Source of the DNA: Acanthosepion esculentum
Lineage: Eukaryota; Mollusca; Cephalopoda; Sepiida; Sepiidae
DNA length: 64,000 nt
NCBI GenBank assembly: GCA_964036315.1
Contig: OZ038509.1
Location: 25,491,205 to 25,555,204 of the forward strand
Reading direction: 5' to 3'
Shown in pieces: positions 61,355-64,000 of the stretch (the first letter of the stretch is position 1; every line of letters begins with the position of its first letter). A model generated the notes under the pieces. It was not told the origin of the DNA, did not search any database, and saw only the letters and a list, made by a program, of their open reading frames with translations. The translations under genes and the position numbers were made by a program.

Positions 61355-61495
61355 CTCCTAGACTGGTTGCCAACTAAGATAACAAGGCTGCCCTGCTATT
61401 GTACACATGGGTGGGGGAGAATAAATGGATTCATGCATTTCCCAACTACTTCAACTGGAATTTGAACTCTGCATGCTAGTCCCATTACGCTATGA
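61355..61495 (-). mobile_element. tRNA-type SINE fragment
   Basis: On the minus strand a tRNA-like head (TAGCGTAATGGGACTAGC, then AGAGTTCAAATTCCAG) is followed by the GGATTCATGCATTTCCC / AACCAGT tail related to the SINEs at 8.6-9.07 kb. The 5S part is absent. Confidence 0.6.
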
Positions 61496-61764
61496 ACACA
61501 TCCAATTATTAATGAAAGAGACAAATGGAATATTAAAGAAATTATTTGGTAAAATATTAACAGTACCTAAAAGAGCTGGTATATGTGTTCCCAGGCTTGC
61601 AGACTTTATTATTTAGTTGTAGCATGGTAGCAGTAGTAATAGGATTAAAATTACCGGAATAATTTTTAATGTTCCATAAAAATATCAAAATTGACATTTA
61701 TCACATTCATGTAATTACTGCCAGTCTGCTACCACAAGATCCATTAGGGATAAGGAAATTATCA
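61496..61764. other. short open frame of unknown origin and AT-rich DNA
   Basis: A frame on the plus strand up to 61616 (ends LKKLFGKILTVPKRAGICVP) starts inside the SINE. It is probably a chimera of the SINE and unrelated DNA; no gene assigned. Confidence 0.4.
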
Positions 61765-64000
61765 TATGTTCTTTAGCAATGGCTGGTCAAAGAGGCAACA
61801 TGGATATTATTATCCTATTAAGTGTGAATTTCTCCTCTAAGTGATCACGTGTCCCTTTATTATTTCTTTGAGTCTGTTCCAAATTGTTATTCTTTCTGCT
61901 TGAAAAGTGTTTTCCTTGTTTCTCTATGTCTATCCATGTTCTTCAGCTACGGTTGGTCAACGAGGCAACATGGTAATTATCTGCTCCCTTCTATTAAGTC
62001 TGAATTTCTCCTCTAAGAGATCATGTGTCCCTTTATCATTTCTTTGAGTCTGTTCCAAATTGTTATTCTTTCTGTTTGAAAAGTGTTTTCCTTGTTTCTC
62101 TATGTCTTTGAAATGTATTTTGTCTATGCATGTTCTTCAGCTACGGTTGGTCAAAGAGGCCGCGTGGTAATTATCTGCTCCCTTCTATTAAGTCTGAATT
62201 TCTACTCTAAGAGATCATGTGTCCCTTTATCATTTCTTTGAGTCTGTTCCAAATTATTATTCTTTCTGCTTGAAAAGTGTTTTCCTTGTTTCTCTATGTC
62301 TATCCATGTTCTTCAGCTACAGTTGGTCAAAGAGGCAACATGGCAATTGTCTGCTCCCTTCTATTACGTCTGAATTTCTCCTCTAAGAGATCATGTGTCC
62401 CTTTATCATTTCTTTGAGTCTGTTCCAAATTATTATTCTTTCTGCTTGAAAAGTGTTTTCCTTGTTTCTCTATGTCTTTGAAATGTATTTTGTCTATCCA
62501 TGTTCTTCAGCTATGGTTGGTCAAAGAGGCAACATGGTAATTGTCTGCTCCCTTCTATTAAGTCTGAATTTCTCCTCTAAGAGATCATGTGACCCTTTAT
62601 CCTTTCTTTGAGTCTGTTCCAAATTGTTATTCTTTCTGCTTGAAAAGTGTTTTCCTTGTTTCTCTATGTCTTTGAAATGTATTTTGTCTATCCATGTTCT
62701 TCAGCTACGGTTGGTCAAAGAGGCAACATGGTAATTATCTGCACCCTTCTATTAAGTCTGAATTTCTCCTCTAAGAGATCATGTGACCCTTTATCCTTTC
62801 TTTGAGTCTGTTCCAAATTGTTATTCTTTCTGCTTGAAAAGTGTTTTCCTTGTTTCTCTATGTCTTTGAAATGTATTTTGTCTATCCATGTTCTTCAGCT
62901 ACGGTTGGTCAAAGAGGCAACATGGTAATTATCTGCTCCCTTCTATTAAGTCTGAATTTCTCCTCTAAGAGATCATGTGTCCCTTTATCATTTCTTTGAG
63001 TCTGTTCCAAATTGTTATTCTTTCGGTTTCAAAAGTGTTTTCCTTGTTTCTCTATGTCTATCCATGTTCTTCAGCTACGGTTGGTCAAAGAGGCAACATG
63101 GTAATTATCTGCTTCCTTCTATTAAGTCTGAATTTCTCCTCTAAGAGATCATGTGTCCCTTTATCCTTTATTTGAGTGTGTTCCAAATTGTTATTCTTTC
63201 TGCTTGAAAAGTGTTTTCCTTGTTTCTCTATGTCTATCCATGTTCTTCAGCTACGGTTGGTCAAAGAGGCAACATGGTAATTATCTGCTCCCTTCTATTA
63301 AGTCTGAATTTCTCCTCTAAGAGATCATGTGACCCTTTATCCTTTCTTTGAGTCTGTTCCAAATTGTTATTCTTTCTGTTTGAAAAGTGTTTTCCTTGTT
63401 TCTCTATGTCTATCCATGTTCCTCAGCTACAGTTGGTCAAAGAGGCAACATGGCAATTGTCTGCTCCCTTCTATTAAGTCTGAATTTCTCCTCTAAGAGA
63501 TCATGTGTCCCTTTATCATTTCTTTGAGTCTGTTCCAAATTGTTATTCTGTCTGCTTGAAGGGTGTTTTCCTTGTTTCTCTATGTCTATCCATGTTCTTC
63601 AGCTATGGTTGGTCAAAGAGGTAACATGGTAATTATCTGCTCCCTTCTATTAAGTCTGAATTTCTCCTATAAGAGATCATGTGACCCTTTATCCTTTCTT
63701 TGAGTCTGTTCCAAATTGTTATTCTTTCTGCTTGAAAAGTGTTTTCCTTGTTTCTCTATGTCTTTGAAATGTATTTTGTCTATGCATGTTCTTCAGTTAC
63801 GGTTGGTCAAAGAGGCAACATGGCAATTGTCTGCTCCCTTCTATTAAGTCTGAATCTCTCCTCTAAGAGATCATGTAACCCTTTATCATTTCTTTGAGTC
63901 TGTTCAAAATTGTTATTCTTTCTGTTTGAAAAGTGTTTTCCTTGTTTCTCTATGTCTTTGAAATGTATTTTGTCTATGCATGTTCTTCAGCTACGGTTGG
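61765..64000. repeat. 176/194-bp tandem array, about 12 copies to window end
   Basis: CAGCTACGGTTGGTCAA or a variant starts at 61944, 62138, 62314, 62508, 62702, 62896, 63072, 63248, 63424, 63600, 63794 and 63988. Spacing is either 176 or 194 bp because an 18-bp block (TTTGAAATGTATTTTGTC) is present or absent. A diverged first unit begins near 61773. Units contain AGAGGCAACATGGTAATTAT and CTCCTCTAAGAGATCATGTG. The array runs off the window. Confidence 0.95.

Overview
This window looks like intergenic or pericentromeric DNA of a large, repeat-rich, AT-rich animal genome. Long tracts of (TA)n, dispersed tRNA- and 5S-rRNA-related SINEs, decayed LINEs and many Penelope-like (GIY-YIG) retroelement fragments suggest a mollusc, and the repeat style resembles cephalopods. 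That taxonomic guess is inference; no host gene settles it. There is no bacterial, viral or operon-like organisation. I find no complete host gene. The only candidate for host coding sequence is one short exon-like segment (about 9.42-9.61 kb) with good splice signals.

Layout. 0-5 kb: a SINE, a four-copy 186-bp array with CCAAT/TATA-like motifs, two LINE reverse-transcriptase fragments, a GIY-YIG fragment, and a hammerhead-ribozyme-like motif. 5-9 kb: a 170-bp-arm inverted repeat, two SINEs whose head is derived from 5S rRNA, and a duplicated SINE tail. 9.4-10.9 kb: the candidate exon, then a palindromic Penelope-like element (PLE) with a GIY-YIG endonuclease region and a templated 49-bp filler. 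11-16.4 kb: a foldback element, a PLE remnant, two small tandem arrays, a broken LINE and a well preserved 5S/tRNA SINE. 16.97-21.75 kb: a 76-bp minisatellite (about 63 copies). 22.8-23.6 kb: a 104-108-bp array related to it. 24.9-26.9 kb: LINE and PLE remnants and a second hammerhead-like motif. 27.2-30.1 kb: a nearly complete but broken non-LTR retrotransposon encoding a PHD-type finger, a reverse transcriptase and a C-terminal restriction-like endonuclease, followed by an opposed LINE tail. 31.975-60.118 kb: one uninterrupted satellite array with a 149-bp monomer, about 189 copies, with nested higher-order repeats. 60.1-60.8 kb: an 88-bp array homologous to one at 12.7 kb. 61.8 kb to the window end: a tandem array with alternating 176- and 194-bp units.

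The most notable patterns are: (1) three different minisatellites (76, 88 and about 107 bp) carry one shared core that also occurs singly, so one dispersed element seems to have seeded several arrays; (2) the 149-bp satellite appears seeded from a dispersed sequence with a relic at 7.6 kb; (3) hammerhead-like motifs occur on the minus strand, one of them just 3' of a PLE remnant; (4) SINEs with composite 5S+tRNA heads; (5) a PLE palindrome carrying a tRNA-like tail that recurs at 25.9 kb.
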